11,962 nucleotides of DNA from a bacterium (lineage in GTDB: Bacteria; Krumholzibacteriota; Krumholzibacteria; LZORAL124-64-63), in assembly GCA_003646045.1 (NCBI GenBank), contig QNDV01000036.1, positions 1 through 11,962 on the forward strand, in the 5' to 3' direction. The notes under the pieces were generated by a model. It did no database searches. It was not told where the DNA came from and was given only the letters and a program-made list of their open reading frames with translations. Shown in pieces: positions 1 through 6,888 of the stretch. Position numbers and translations under genes: made by a program. Numbering within the stretch: the first letter of the stretch is position 1; each line of letters starts with the position of its first letter.

Positions 1-560
1 CAATCGGCTGTGTGGCTACCCAGGCCGTCGAAGGTGTCGACCGGCAGGAATTCCCAGGTGTCGCAGGGATCAAAGGGGTCGCCAGGCACGTCTGAGCCGA
101 CACAGACACCGACCAGGCGGCGCAGCGTATGGTTCTGGGTGGTGCCGCCGGTGCAGGACCAGTACTCGCCAGGGTCCTCGCCGACCCGACCTATGCGGTC
201 CACCGGTTCGCCATTGAAGGCCAGTACCAGGGCATCATTGCCGTCAAAATTCAAGTCGTCGCTCAACTGGTTGGCAAGTTGCGGTTGGGTAAAAGACGTG
301 TGGGCGATGACGAATACTTCACCAGGTTCAAGATCAACGGCGGACAAGGGGATGCTCACCGCGGTGGTAGTGCCGTTGCTGTAGCGTTCGATGGCGTAGC
401 CGGCGAGATTGAGATTGTCGGAAGTACCGTTGTAAACCTCGATAGCGTTGTTCAATACCGAGCCTTCGACGTACTCGCTGATGAGCAGATCGTCGGTCTG
501 GGCTGACGCTACAACGGCCAATAACATCAGCAGTACCTGGACGGAAATACCAACTTTCAT
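1..560 (-). CDS. Secreted lamin-tail-domain (LTD) protein, N-terminal part
   Basis: The reading frame starts with ATG at 560 and is open to the left edge, giving 186 codons without a stop, so the C-terminus is missing. Residues 1-20 form a signal peptide (a Lys, a leucine-rich core, then A-S-A before Q21). The mature protein opens with L-L-I-S-E-Y-V-E-G (25-33) and A-I-E-V-Y-N-G (39-45), then N-L-A-G-Y and L-E-P-G-E-V-F-V-I-A: the classic start of a lamin-tail domain. This Ig-like beta-sandwich is common in extracellular bacterial proteins. It ends with D-T-W-E-F-L-P near 167 and D-T-F-D-G-L-G-S-H-T near 175-184, as is usual in this family. Three cysteines (136, 153, 166) could form disulfides after export. 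In other bacteria the domain often precedes a secreted nuclease, phosphatase or sorting domain; which one follows here cannot be seen. The SD is weak: an AGAGG lies about 11 bases before the ATG. A strong promoter lies just upstream. Confidence 0.85.
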   Translation of the reverse strand, partial: MKVGISVQVLLMLLAVVASAQTDDLLISEYVEGSVLNNAIEVYNGTSDNLNLAGYAIERYSNGTTTAVSIPLSAVDLEPGEVFVIAHTSFTQPQLANQLSDDLNFDGNDALVLAFNGEPVDRIGRVGEDPGEYWSCTGGTTQNHTLRRLVGVCVGSDVPGDPFDPCDTWEFLPVDTFDGLGSHTAD

Positions 561-610
561 ACCGCCTGAGACCTCTCGCTGCGTGGATTGCGTGCGATAC
601 TAGCTCTCAC

Positions 611-640
611 ATTATATCAAACATGTAGGCCGACTGTCAA
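611..640 (-). promoter_or_regulatory. Perfect-consensus sigma70-type promoter for the LTD gene
   Basis: On the minus strand TTGACA (640-635) and TATAAT (616-611) are separated by 18 bases. Both hexamers match the housekeeping consensus at every position. The predicted start site is near 604, giving a leader of about 44 bases before the ATG at 560. The -35 box lies only 17 bases after the stop codon of the amidohydrolase gene, so the LTD gene has its own promoter although it is co-directional with its upstream neighbour. Activity is inferred from sequence alone. Confidence 0.75.
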
Positions 641-657
641 AGTTTTGCTCTTTTGTC

Positions 658-2025
658 TCACAACCGTCGTCCCATGGCCTCCCACAACCGAGCCGCCGTA
701 TCCTGTACTTCCCTCGCCGCGAGGGGCGGTTGGTCGCCGGTGCGGTAGGCTCGTTCACCACCCACCCACACTTCCTGGATATCCCAGGGATGGAAATCGA
801 ACAGGAGATGGTTGAGCCAGGTGTCCGCCGTCAGGGGCGTCTTCTGGTAATCGTTCAGCACGATCAGATCAGCCGGTGCGCCCACATCCAGGCTGCCGAA
901 GGGTTCGCCGAAAATGTGTCGTGCCAGTTGGTAGCCGCCCAGCCAGAACCGCGCCGCATCCGCGTATCCGAGAGGCCCCCTACCGCCTTCATTGCCCCGG
1001 AAAAACGTGGTGCGCAGCTCGCCCCAAAGGTTGTCGTCAAGGCCGTCGGTGCCCACGCCGCAATGGCGGGGAAAGCGGTCCACCGGTGCGCGTCCCACGC
1101 CGTTGTTCATGTTCGAGCGCCCGCAGTGGATCAGCCAGGCCTGCTTGGATTCCAGGATCTGCATATCCAGTGGTGACAGGTCCACGCCATGGGCAAAGAC
1201 ACTTCCCGGCCGCAGCAGACCGAATTCATCGAACCGTTCGAGGGGGTCCTTCCAACCCCGGTCCCGGCTTACTTCGCGATCGATGGCACCTTCCGCCAGG
1301 TGGGCGTGCAACCCCACATCGTAGCGGCTGCAGAGGCTGGCCAGCAATTCCAGGGTGCGCTCCTCGAGGGTGAAGCTGGCGTGGGCTCCCACCAGCCCCC
1401 GGAAGCGGGGAACGCCCGCGGCAGGCCGGTCCGCCAGTTGTTGCAGATAGCGTTCGTTCTCCTGCAGGGTCACGTCCCGCAGGCCCTTGCCGCCGCGATC
1501 GGTGACCTCGTAGCCGAGGCAGCCACGCAGTCCTACCTGCCGCAGTCCGTTCTCCACCAGGTCCAGCGAGCCTTCGACGCAGCTCATGCTGGCGTGATGG
1601 TCGAAGATCAGGGTCGTGCCGCAGCGGACGGCGTCCCAGGCCCCGGCCAGGGCGCTGATCCGCACCGCATCGGCATCCAGCGCCCGGTCCAGTTTCCACC
1701 AGACCTCGGTGAGGATATCGGTGAACGAATCCAGTGGAGTATCCGGTTGCGGCATGCCTCCCAGCAGTGTCGCGTAGAGGTGGTCGTGGGCGTTGATGTT
1801 GCCGGGCATCACAGTAACCCCGGCCAGGTCCACTACCTCGTCCCCGGGTTGCGGGTCCAGGTCGGGGCCGCGGCCGGCTATCCGCTCATTCGCGAGGCGC
1901 AGATTCGTCCGCTCGACCCGGGGCGCGGCCTTGGAGTCCAAGGCAACCGGGAAATAGTCCAGCACCGTTGCGTTACGCAGCAGGATGCCGTCGGTGGAGG
2001 TACTGGGGGTGGGGGACTCGCTCAC
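658..2025 (-). CDS. SsnA-like metal-dependent amidohydrolase
   Basis: A 455-residue cytosolic enzyme of the amidohydrolase superfamily (TIM-barrel, deaminase/chlorohydrolase branch). Visible metal and catalytic residues are H80-D81-H82 after M-P-G-N-I-N-A, H242 and E245 in H-A-H-L-A-E-G, H279 in F-A-H-G, and D327 in G-T-D-G. The S-N-M-N-N-G-V-G-R-A-P-V block near 304 and the C-terminal G-A-P-A-D-L-I-V-L-N-D-Y, T-P-L-T-A-D and H-L-L-F segments resemble SsnA, the putative aminohydrolase linked to selenium or purine metabolism in some bacteria. The substrate is not known; the family deaminates or hydrolyses ring amines and amides. The start is GTG at 2025, supported by GGAGG (2036-2032) six bases upstream; no in-frame ATG lies nearby. 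It lacks a signal peptide. It is followed 17 bases later by the promoter of the LTD gene and is separated from the ABC operon by a terminator, so it is probably a single transcription unit. Other possibilities are a guanine deaminase-like or atrazine chlorohydrolase-like enzyme. Confidence 0.92.
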   Translation of the reverse strand: MSESPTPSTSTDGILLRNATVLDYFPVALDSKAAPRVERTNLRLANERIAGRGPDLDPQPGDEVVDLAGVTVMPGNINAHDHLYATLLGGMPQPDTPLDSFTDILTEVWWKLDRALDADAVRISALAGAWDAVRCGTTLIFDHHASMSCVEGSLDLVENGLRQVGLRGCLGYEVTDRGGKGLRDVTLQENERYLQQLADRPAAGVPRFRGLVGAHASFTLEERTLELLASLCSRYDVGLHAHLAEGAIDREVSRDRGWKDPLERFDEFGLLRPGSVFAHGVDLSPLDMQILESKQAWLIHCGRSNMNNGVGRAPVDRFPRHCGVGTDGLDDNLWGELRTTFFRGNEGGRGPLGYADAARFWLGGYQLARHIFGEPFGSLDVGAPADLIVLNDYQKTPLTADTWLNHLLFDFHPWDIQEVWVGGERAYRTGDQPPLAAREVQDTAARLWEAMGRRL

Positions 2026-2109
2026 GGCAGGCCTCCGGAATGTCGGTCACGCGGATGGGCAACAATGACCACCCCAACCTAACACACGGCACGGCACGAT
2101 GGAAACGCG

Positions 2110-2142
2110 GAGCGCCGCCGTGGATCCGGTCCGGCGGCGCTC
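2110..2142 (-). terminator. Hairpin terminator closing the ABC operon
   Basis: A perfect 11-base inverted repeat (GAGCGCCGCCG at 2110-2120 pairing with CGGCGGCGCTC at 2132-2142, loop of 11) lies 14 bases after the stop codon of the last operon gene. On the minus-strand transcript it is followed by CGCGTTTCC, a poor U-tract, so termination may be partly Rho-aided. The position, directly behind the operon and before the amidohydrolase leader, supports a terminator role. Confidence 0.65.
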
Positions 2143-2156
2143 GGGAAGCGATATGA

Positions 2157-3200
2157 TCAGGACGCCGGGAGCAGCTCCTCGGCGGTCTTGAAGATCCCGG
2201 TCACCACGTAATCGTTGACCAGCCACACCGTCGGTTCGTCATCGACGCGCAACCAGGTGCCGACGGGTTGTTCACTCTCCGCCGCGACGGTGGTTCCGAA
2301 GTTCAGGGTTACCTTCCGGCCGTTCGCCATGACCAGCACCGCACGATGTACCGGTGTGTCCAGGCCGTAATGTGCTGCGGGAACCGTCGGGTCACCCACA
2401 TCGGTGGCCCGCAATCGGCAGGCCGCACCCAGGATAGCGTCAGTGGTCGTCTTGGTCAGGGCCGCGCCGCCGGGACTATCGAGACGCCACTCCCAGGTCA
2501 GTCGGTCCTCCTGTGGACCAGCTGCCGTGGTGTCGTCCGGCGCAGGTTCGATCACGGCGAATTCCTTCACCAGTCGGCGCTTTCCGTGGGCGTCCACCAG
2601 CAGGATCGTATCTACGTCCTGGCGCTCCAGGTCCAGCACCTCCAACTCCAGGAAGTGTCGGCCCGAGGGCGGCTCAGGCCCGTTGTACAGGCCCAGGGGG
2701 GTGAGCAGGCTGGTGGCCGTGACGTATACCGCGTCCTGGTCCGGCAGTCTTACGAAACTGCCGGGATGCCGCTCCGGCTTGCCGCCCACCTGGACCGCGA
2801 AGGCCTGATTGCCATCGGTACCCATGCCGCGAATCGTCACGCCGTTGTTGTCGTCCAGACCGTAGTCCGCCAGGACCGAGGACCGGTCCGAGCGGAACTC
2901 GCCGGTCAGGCCGCTCACACCGCGCAGCAGGCTTTCCAGGCGCTGTGTGCTTACCGCCGCACCCCAGGAAGAGCTCAGGACCCAGCCCTCGGGAGTGTTG
3001 CTCATGACCACCATTTCGGCGTCGTCCCCGAAGCCCAGGACCACCCGTGAGAGGTTGTCCATGGTCCAGGTGTCGGCGATCAGGGTGGAAGTCGCCGACT
3101 GTCCCGTGTCCCGGGCATGACGATTGCGCTGCAGGAAGCTGATCAACGCCAGCACTATGAGGATAATCGCCAATACAGCCAGATGTCTGGTTTTCAGCAT
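2157..3200 (-). CDS. DUF4340-type membrane-anchored protein of a GldG-like ABC system
   Basis: A 347-residue protein with one N-terminal membrane segment (about residues 7-24, rich in Leu/Ile/Val, followed by a basic patch) and a large soluble region expected outside the membrane. The L-S-R-V-V-L-G, G-W-V-L-S-S and D-Y-G-L-D-D motifs are those of the DUF4340 family, which commonly follows GldG-like genes in ABC-2 operons. Its role is not established; it is presumed to assist the transporter on the periplasmic side. Two starts are possible: GTG at 3206, which would overlap the upstream stop by four bases, or ATG at 3200. The SD AAGGAAGT at 3214-3207 sits six bases from the ATG but touches the GTG, so I prefer the ATG. 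It is the last gene of the operon, followed by the hairpin terminator. Family recognition is by motif and context. Confidence 0.85.
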   Translation of the reverse strand: MLKTRHLAVLAIILIVLALISFLQRNRHARDTGQSATSTLIADTWTMDNLSRVVLGFGDDAEMVVMSNTPEGWVLSSSWGAAVSTQRLESLLRGVSGLTGEFRSDRSSVLADYGLDDNNGVTIRGMGTDGNQAFAVQVGGKPERHPGSFVRLPDQDAVYVTATSLLTPLGLYNGPEPPSGRHFLELEVLDLERQDVDTILLVDAHGKRRLVKEFAVIEPAPDDTTAAGPQEDRLTWEWRLDSPGGAALTKTTTDAILGAACRLRATDVGDPTVPAAHYGLDTPVHRAVLVMANGRKVTLNFGTTVAAESEQPVGTWLRVDDEPTVWLVNDYVVTGIFKTAEELLPAS

Positions 3201-3202
3201 GA

Positions 3203-4966
3203 TCACACTTCCTTCCGGGTGGCGCCGGTGCGCCGCACCATCTGGCGGTAGGCCGCGGCTTCACGCCGCCGTACACCGGCCCTGACGAAGCCATACCCCG
3301 CCAGCAGCACCGGTACCAGTAGAACCACCACCACGCGCCACACCAGCTTTTCGGTGTCGGTCACCGGCCGGATCACACGCCGGGTCAGGATCTTGGCCCG
3401 GATGGCCAGCAGGTCCCGACTGCCCACCAGGTAGTCCACGGCGTTGAGCAGCAACAGGGCGTTTTGCGGTGCCTGGATGATGTTGTCGTCGAACATCTTG
3501 GCCGAGCCGATGACCAGCAGTTGTCCCGGTCGGGGGTCTGCAGTGGCCGTGGGCTGACCCGCTGTCTCAGGGTCAAGGGTGTCGGCGCCAGCCGCGGTGG
3601 GCCAATCCGGCACGCCGCTGTCGACGAAGCTGTCCGGGAACTGGCCCGCCACCAGCACCGCCAGGGGAGCCGAGCCGTCGGCACCGTCAGACGGTGGATC
3701 GAAAGCAGAGGGAAGCATGGGACCGTCCTGCCAGGGCGTTTCCCAGCTCCGGGGGCTGCTGTTGATGAGGCCCGTGGCCAGCAGGTCGTATTTTGCCAGT
3801 CGCGCGGGCTGTGGGCGTACCGGTGTGCCCCACAGGTAGAACAGCGAACCGATGCGGTTGACCAGAGGGGAGTCCTGCAGCATCTGCGACTCGGTGACCC
3901 GGATCTGCATGGGCAGGCGCACCGGCTCACGGGTCTGCATACGCAGACCGCCCAGGTTGACTTCCCGCGGCAGGTCGATGGTCTCCATGGAAGTGTCCAT
4001 GAAGTGGTCATGTCCCACACCCAGTCCGAAGAACTCCAGCATTGGTTCGAGACCTGATCCCACGGCCCGGCCGCTCACCGTCCAGCCGCCGGTCCTGGCG
4101 GGGCTGTAGTCGTACTCGTGGGCCTGCACGCCCATGATTACCGGCACGCCGCGTATCAGGGTCTGGTTGATCTCCCAGACCTGACGCTCATTCAGGGCCG
4201 CCAGACCCATGACGATGAGCAGGTCCACATCGTCGGGAACCGTGCTGTCGGCAGTCAGCTGCACCGGTACTGCCTCGTAGTGCCCCTGGCCCAGCAGTTC
4301 ACCGATCATGGTGAACTGGTCCTGGGGTGCCGGCGGCTGCATGCCCTGTTGCATGTACATCATGGCCATCTGGGGATCCATGACCTTCTGCGGGCCGAAG
4401 TAGGCCACCCGCGGCGTGCGCTCACGGGTCAGGCGATGGATCGGGCCGATGATATCCTGCTCCAGGGCAGCCAGGCTCTGGGGCAGCACCTGGGGGAGGA
4501 TCTCCTCGGGCTTGTCCTTGTAGGCGATGGTAAGGGCGCTCCAGATCAGCTTGACACCGATCTCGTCCTTTTCCACCGACTGGATCTGGAAGGGCTGGAT
4601 ACCCTTGGCTGCCAGTTCCTGCTGCATCTGCGCGTCGTCCTGCGGATCATGCACCGAGAATTCGATCATGCCCTGGGACACCTGTTCGAAATTCCGCAGC
4701 TGTTCGGTGATGTCGCGTTCCAGGTTGCGCAGCCGGGTGGGCATCTTGTCCACCGGTGTGATGTACAGTTTGACCTGCACCGGCACCGGCAATTCCTGCA
4801 GGATGTTGACCGCAGCGGGGGTCATGGTGAAGAGACCGTCACTGGTCATGTCCACCCGCACCCCGCGCAGGTTTCCCGTCACGTTGACCAGAAGCAAGAG
4901 GATGGCTGTCAGGAACACCGCGGCCACCGCGAAGGTCAGTCGGAAATTGCGTCGTTTGCTGTTCAT
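3203..4966 (-). CDS. GldG-like ABC transporter auxiliary protein
   Basis: A 587-residue protein of the GldG / ABC-type uncharacterised transport family (ABC_transp_aux). A membrane segment at about residues 10-28 is followed by R-V-D-M-T-S-D-G-L-F-T-M-T-P, the hallmark opening of the family, then a large extracytoplasmic region with V-K-L-Y-I-T-P and F-S-V-H-D-P. A second membrane helix lies at about 541-561, just before a basic cytosolic tail. The segment before it (D-N-I-I-Q, N-A-L-L-L-L-N-A-V-D-Y-L) is also typical. In gliding Bacteroidetes GldG works with GldA and GldF; elsewhere the cargo is unknown. Residues about 196-215 form a Met/Gln/Pro-rich loop. The ATG at 4966 lies one base after the permease stop (TAG), with GGGAGG upstream as SD, so translation is probably coupled. 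The stop overlaps or nearly meets the DUF4340 start. Length and ends agree with the family. Confidence 0.9.
   Translation of the reverse strand: MNSKRRNFRLTFAVAAVFLTAILLLLVNVTGNLRGVRVDMTSDGLFTMTPAAVNILQELPVPVQVKLYITPVDKMPTRLRNLERDITEQLRNFEQVSQGMIEFSVHDPQDDAQMQQELAAKGIQPFQIQSVEKDEIGVKLIWSALTIAYKDKPEEILPQVLPQSLAALEQDIIGPIHRLTRERTPRVAYFGPQKVMDPQMAMMYMQQGMQPPAPQDQFTMIGELLGQGHYEAVPVQLTADSTVPDDVDLLIVMGLAALNERQVWEINQTLIRGVPVIMGVQAHEYDYSPARTGGWTVSGRAVGSGLEPMLEFFGLGVGHDHFMDTSMETIDLPREVNLGGLRMQTREPVRLPMQIRVTESQMLQDSPLVNRIGSLFYLWGTPVRPQPARLAKYDLLATGLINSSPRSWETPWQDGPMLPSAFDPPSDGADGSAPLAVLVAGQFPDSFVDSGVPDWPTAAGADTLDPETAGQPTATADPRPGQLLVIGSAKMFDDNIIQAPQNALLLLNAVDYLVGSRDLLAIRAKILTRRVIRPVTDTEKLVWRVVVVLLVPVLLAGYGFVRAGVRRREAAAYRQMVRRTGATRKEV
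3207..3214 (-). promoter_or_regulatory. Ribosome binding site deciding the DUF4340 start
   Basis: On the minus strand AAGGAAGT (7 of 8 matches to AAGGAGGT) ends at 3207. The GTG start at 3206 would follow with no spacer, while the ATG at 3200 follows after six bases, the normal distance. The site lies inside the last codons of the gldG-like gene, as expected for coupled translation. Confidence 0.6.
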
Positions 4967-4967
4967 G

Positions 4968-5693
4968 CTAGTACTTCCTCCCTTCCAGCCACAGGGTGTT
5001 GAGCATCAGGAACACCGTCGTCATGCCCAGGAAATAGACCAGGTCAACGGCAGTGACCACGCCGCGCAGCATCATGTCGTAATGGGCGGACAGACCCACG
5101 TACTGCTGCAGGAACGAGCCGAAGCCACCCACCCAGCCATCGATGGTCGCCGCCACCGTGGGTACACCCAGGATGAAGATCAGGAAGCAGGCCATGATCC
5201 CCAGGATCACGGCGGAGATCTGGTCGCGCATCAGGCCGCTGGTGAACGTCCCGATGCCCAGGTAGAGCGCACCGAGCAGGACCGCGCCCAGATAGCTGCT
5301 GGCCAGGGCTCCCAGGTCGGGATTGCCCAGGGCCCGGACCATGATTGCCAGGGGCAGGGTGCCGGCCAGGGCCACGAGATAGAAAGTAAGGGCGGCCAGG
5401 TACTTGCCCAGCATGATCTCACCCGCGCGCAGGGGCAGGGTCATGAGCAATTCGAAAGTGCCCAGCCTTTTGTCCTCGGCCCACAGGCGCATGCTCACCG
5501 CCGGGATGAAGAAAATCAGGAAGAAGGGCAGATTGGCGAAGAGCCCGCGCAGGTCAGCCGCTCCGTTGAGAAAGAAGCCGGTCATGAACAGTCCCGCGTT
5601 CAACACCAGGAACGCGATGATGAAGATGTAGGCGATGGGACTGTTGAAGTAGGCGGCAAACTCGCGCCGGAAGATGGTCACCGTGCCGTTCAT
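4968..5693 (-). CDS. ABC-2 type permease, GldF-like
   Basis: A 241-residue integral membrane protein with six predicted helices (about 18-40, 52-70, 97-119, 131-153, 160-182 and 213-236). After helix 2 comes P-A-V-S-M-R-L-W-A-E-D-K-R-L-G-T-F-E-L-L, the conserved cytosolic signature of ABC-2 permeases of the GldF/NosY kind that meets the ATPase. It should form the membrane channel of the transporter, probably as a dimer. The ATG at 5693 overlaps the TGA of the ATPase gene by four bases (ATGA). A strong SD (GGGGAGGTG) sits about five bases upstream inside the ATPase gene. It is one base from the GldG-like start. The order ATPase-permease-GldG is that expected of the module, although in some genomes the permease comes first. 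The length is normal and nothing is missing. Confidence 0.93.
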   Translation of the reverse strand: MNGTVTIFRREFAAYFNSPIAYIFIIAFLVLNAGLFMTGFFLNGAADLRGLFANLPFFLIFFIPAVSMRLWAEDKRLGTFELLMTLPLRAGEIMLGKYLAALTFYLVALAGTLPLAIMVRALGNPDLGALASSYLGAVLLGALYLGIGTFTSGLMRDQISAVILGIMACFLIFILGVPTVAATIDGWVGGFGSFLQQYVGLSAHYDMMLRGVVTAVDLVYFLGMTTVFLMLNTLWLEGRKY

Positions 5694-6634
5694 CGTGCCA
5701 CCTCCCCGGAGCGTTCGGTCAGGGCGATGAAGGTATCCTCCAGGCTGAAGGGCATCTCGTGGAGTTCAGTCAGGTCCCAGCCGCGATCGCGGCTCAGGCG
5801 GTGCAGGTCGCCCGGCAGGTCGGCGTCGAAGGCGCCGCGCACTTCGAGGCGGCAGCCGGTCTCGGCGGGCAGGGCCTTTGCCTCGCTCACCGAGGTCAGG
5901 GCTCCCACGGCAGCCGTGACAGCGTCCGCTTCCTGGCGCACGGACAGGAAGACCCGGCTGCTGCCCATGGCTTCCCGCTGCAGGTCGTCCACACATCCGT
6001 CAGCGATGATGCGACCCTCGTTGATGATCACCACGCGGTCCGTGACCGGGCTCACCTCCTGCAGGATATGGGTCGAGAAGATGATGGTCTTGGCACCGGC
6101 CAGGCTTTTGATCAGCTCGCGGATGCCCAGGATCTGCAGGGGGTCCAGACCGCTGGTGGGCTCGTCCAGGATCAGGATGTCCGGGTCATGGATCAGGGCC
6201 TGGGCCAGACCCGTGCGCTGGCGGTACCCCTTGGACAACTCGCCGATGTTCTTCCTGAATTCGGTGGTCAATCCGCAGGCTTCGACGCACCAGTCAAGGC
6301 GCTGGTCCAGAACGCGTCCGCTCAGCCCGCGCGCTCGTCCGACGAAGGTCAGGTACTCCTGGACGTTCATGTCCAGGTACAGGGGCACATTCTCCGGCAG
6401 GTAGCCGATACGGCCGCGGACGGCCAACGGTTCAGCCAGGACATCGATACCATCCACCGTGACAACGCCCGTGTCCGGGGCCAGGAAGGTGGTGATGATC
6501 TTCATGGTCGTGCTCTTGCCCGCGCCGTTGGGCCCCAGAAAGCCGAGGATCTCGCCCCGGCCCAGGCTGAACGACACGTTGTCGAGGGCGACCATGGTCC
6601 CGAAACTCTTCGAGACACCGCGCACTTCGATCAT
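5690..6634 (-). CDS. ABC transporter ATP-binding protein, GldA-like
   Basis: A 314-residue ATPase, first gene of the four-gene operon. Walker A is G-P-N-G-A-G-K-S-T at 34-42 (Lys40). The Q-loop region reads I-G-Y-L-P-E-N-V-P-L-Y (76-86), with Glu in place of Gln as in GldA-type ATPases. The signature is L-S-K-G-Y-R-Q-R (133-140), Walker B is I-L-I-L-D-E-P (153-159, catalytic Glu158), and the H-loop is S-T-H at 187-189. About 90 residues follow the nucleotide-binding domain, the usual regulatory tail (an E-D-T-F motif lies near the end). It powers transport by hydrolysing ATP on the cytosolic face of the permease. The ATG at 6634 has the SD AAGGAGTC six bases upstream. The stop overlaps the permease start by four bases. 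The closest named family is GldA; the transported substrate cannot be told from sequence. Confidence 0.96.
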   Translation of the reverse strand: MIEVRGVSKSFGTMVALDNVSFSLGRGEILGFLGPNGAGKSTTMKIITTFLAPDTGVVTVDGIDVLAEPLAVRGRIGYLPENVPLYLDMNVQEYLTFVGRARGLSGRVLDQRLDWCVEACGLTTEFRKNIGELSKGYRQRTGLAQALIHDPDILILDEPTSGLDPLQILGIRELIKSLAGAKTIIFSTHILQEVSPVTDRVVIINEGRIIADGCVDDLQREAMGSSRVFLSVRQEADAVTAAVGALTSVSEAKALPAETGCRLEVRGAFDADLPGDLHRLSRDRGWDLTELHEMPFSLEDTFIALTERSGEVAR

Positions 6635-6693
6635 CGCGAGGACTCCTTCAGGGAAATGGGTTCATGGATCTGCTGATGAAATCAACGGCGGCA

Positions 6694-6722
6694 ATAATAC
6701 CGCGCGGCCAGCTATACCGCAA
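6694..6722 (-). promoter_or_regulatory. Candidate promoter of the ABC operon
   Basis: On the minus strand TTGCGG (6722-6717), 17 bases, then TATTAT (6699-6694). The -10 box has 5 of 6 consensus bases but the -35 box only 3 of 6. The start site would be near 6687, leaving a leader of about 53 bases before the ATPase ATG at 6634. A short dyad CCGCA/TGCGG (6717-6721 and 6731-6735) overlaps the -35 box and could bind a regulator. Evidence is sequence only. Confidence 0.4.
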
Positions 6723-6888
6723 CGAGAGGGTGCGGTTCCCGCAAATATCGTGCAAAAGTTTCAGTGGAACCGGCATCCCGGTAAGGGTTGTTGAAGGGAA
6801 ATACCAAAGAGAACCTCGGGCATCCGCTTGTAAATGACGAATCCCTGTTTCGACACTGTGCTATTAGGGCCATGACCGGGAGGGTCCC

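Noticed and set aside
1189..2082. 297-codon open frame on the plus strand opposite the amidohydrolase
   Set aside because: A shadow of the amidohydrolase gene, whose metal ligands are all in the minus frame.
4527..6404. 625-codon open frame on the plus strand opposite the ABC genes
   Set aside because: It lies antisense to three well-supported genes with conserved motifs. Its translation is rich in Arg, Ser and Gln with no recognisable domain; long antisense frames are expected in GC-rich coding DNA.
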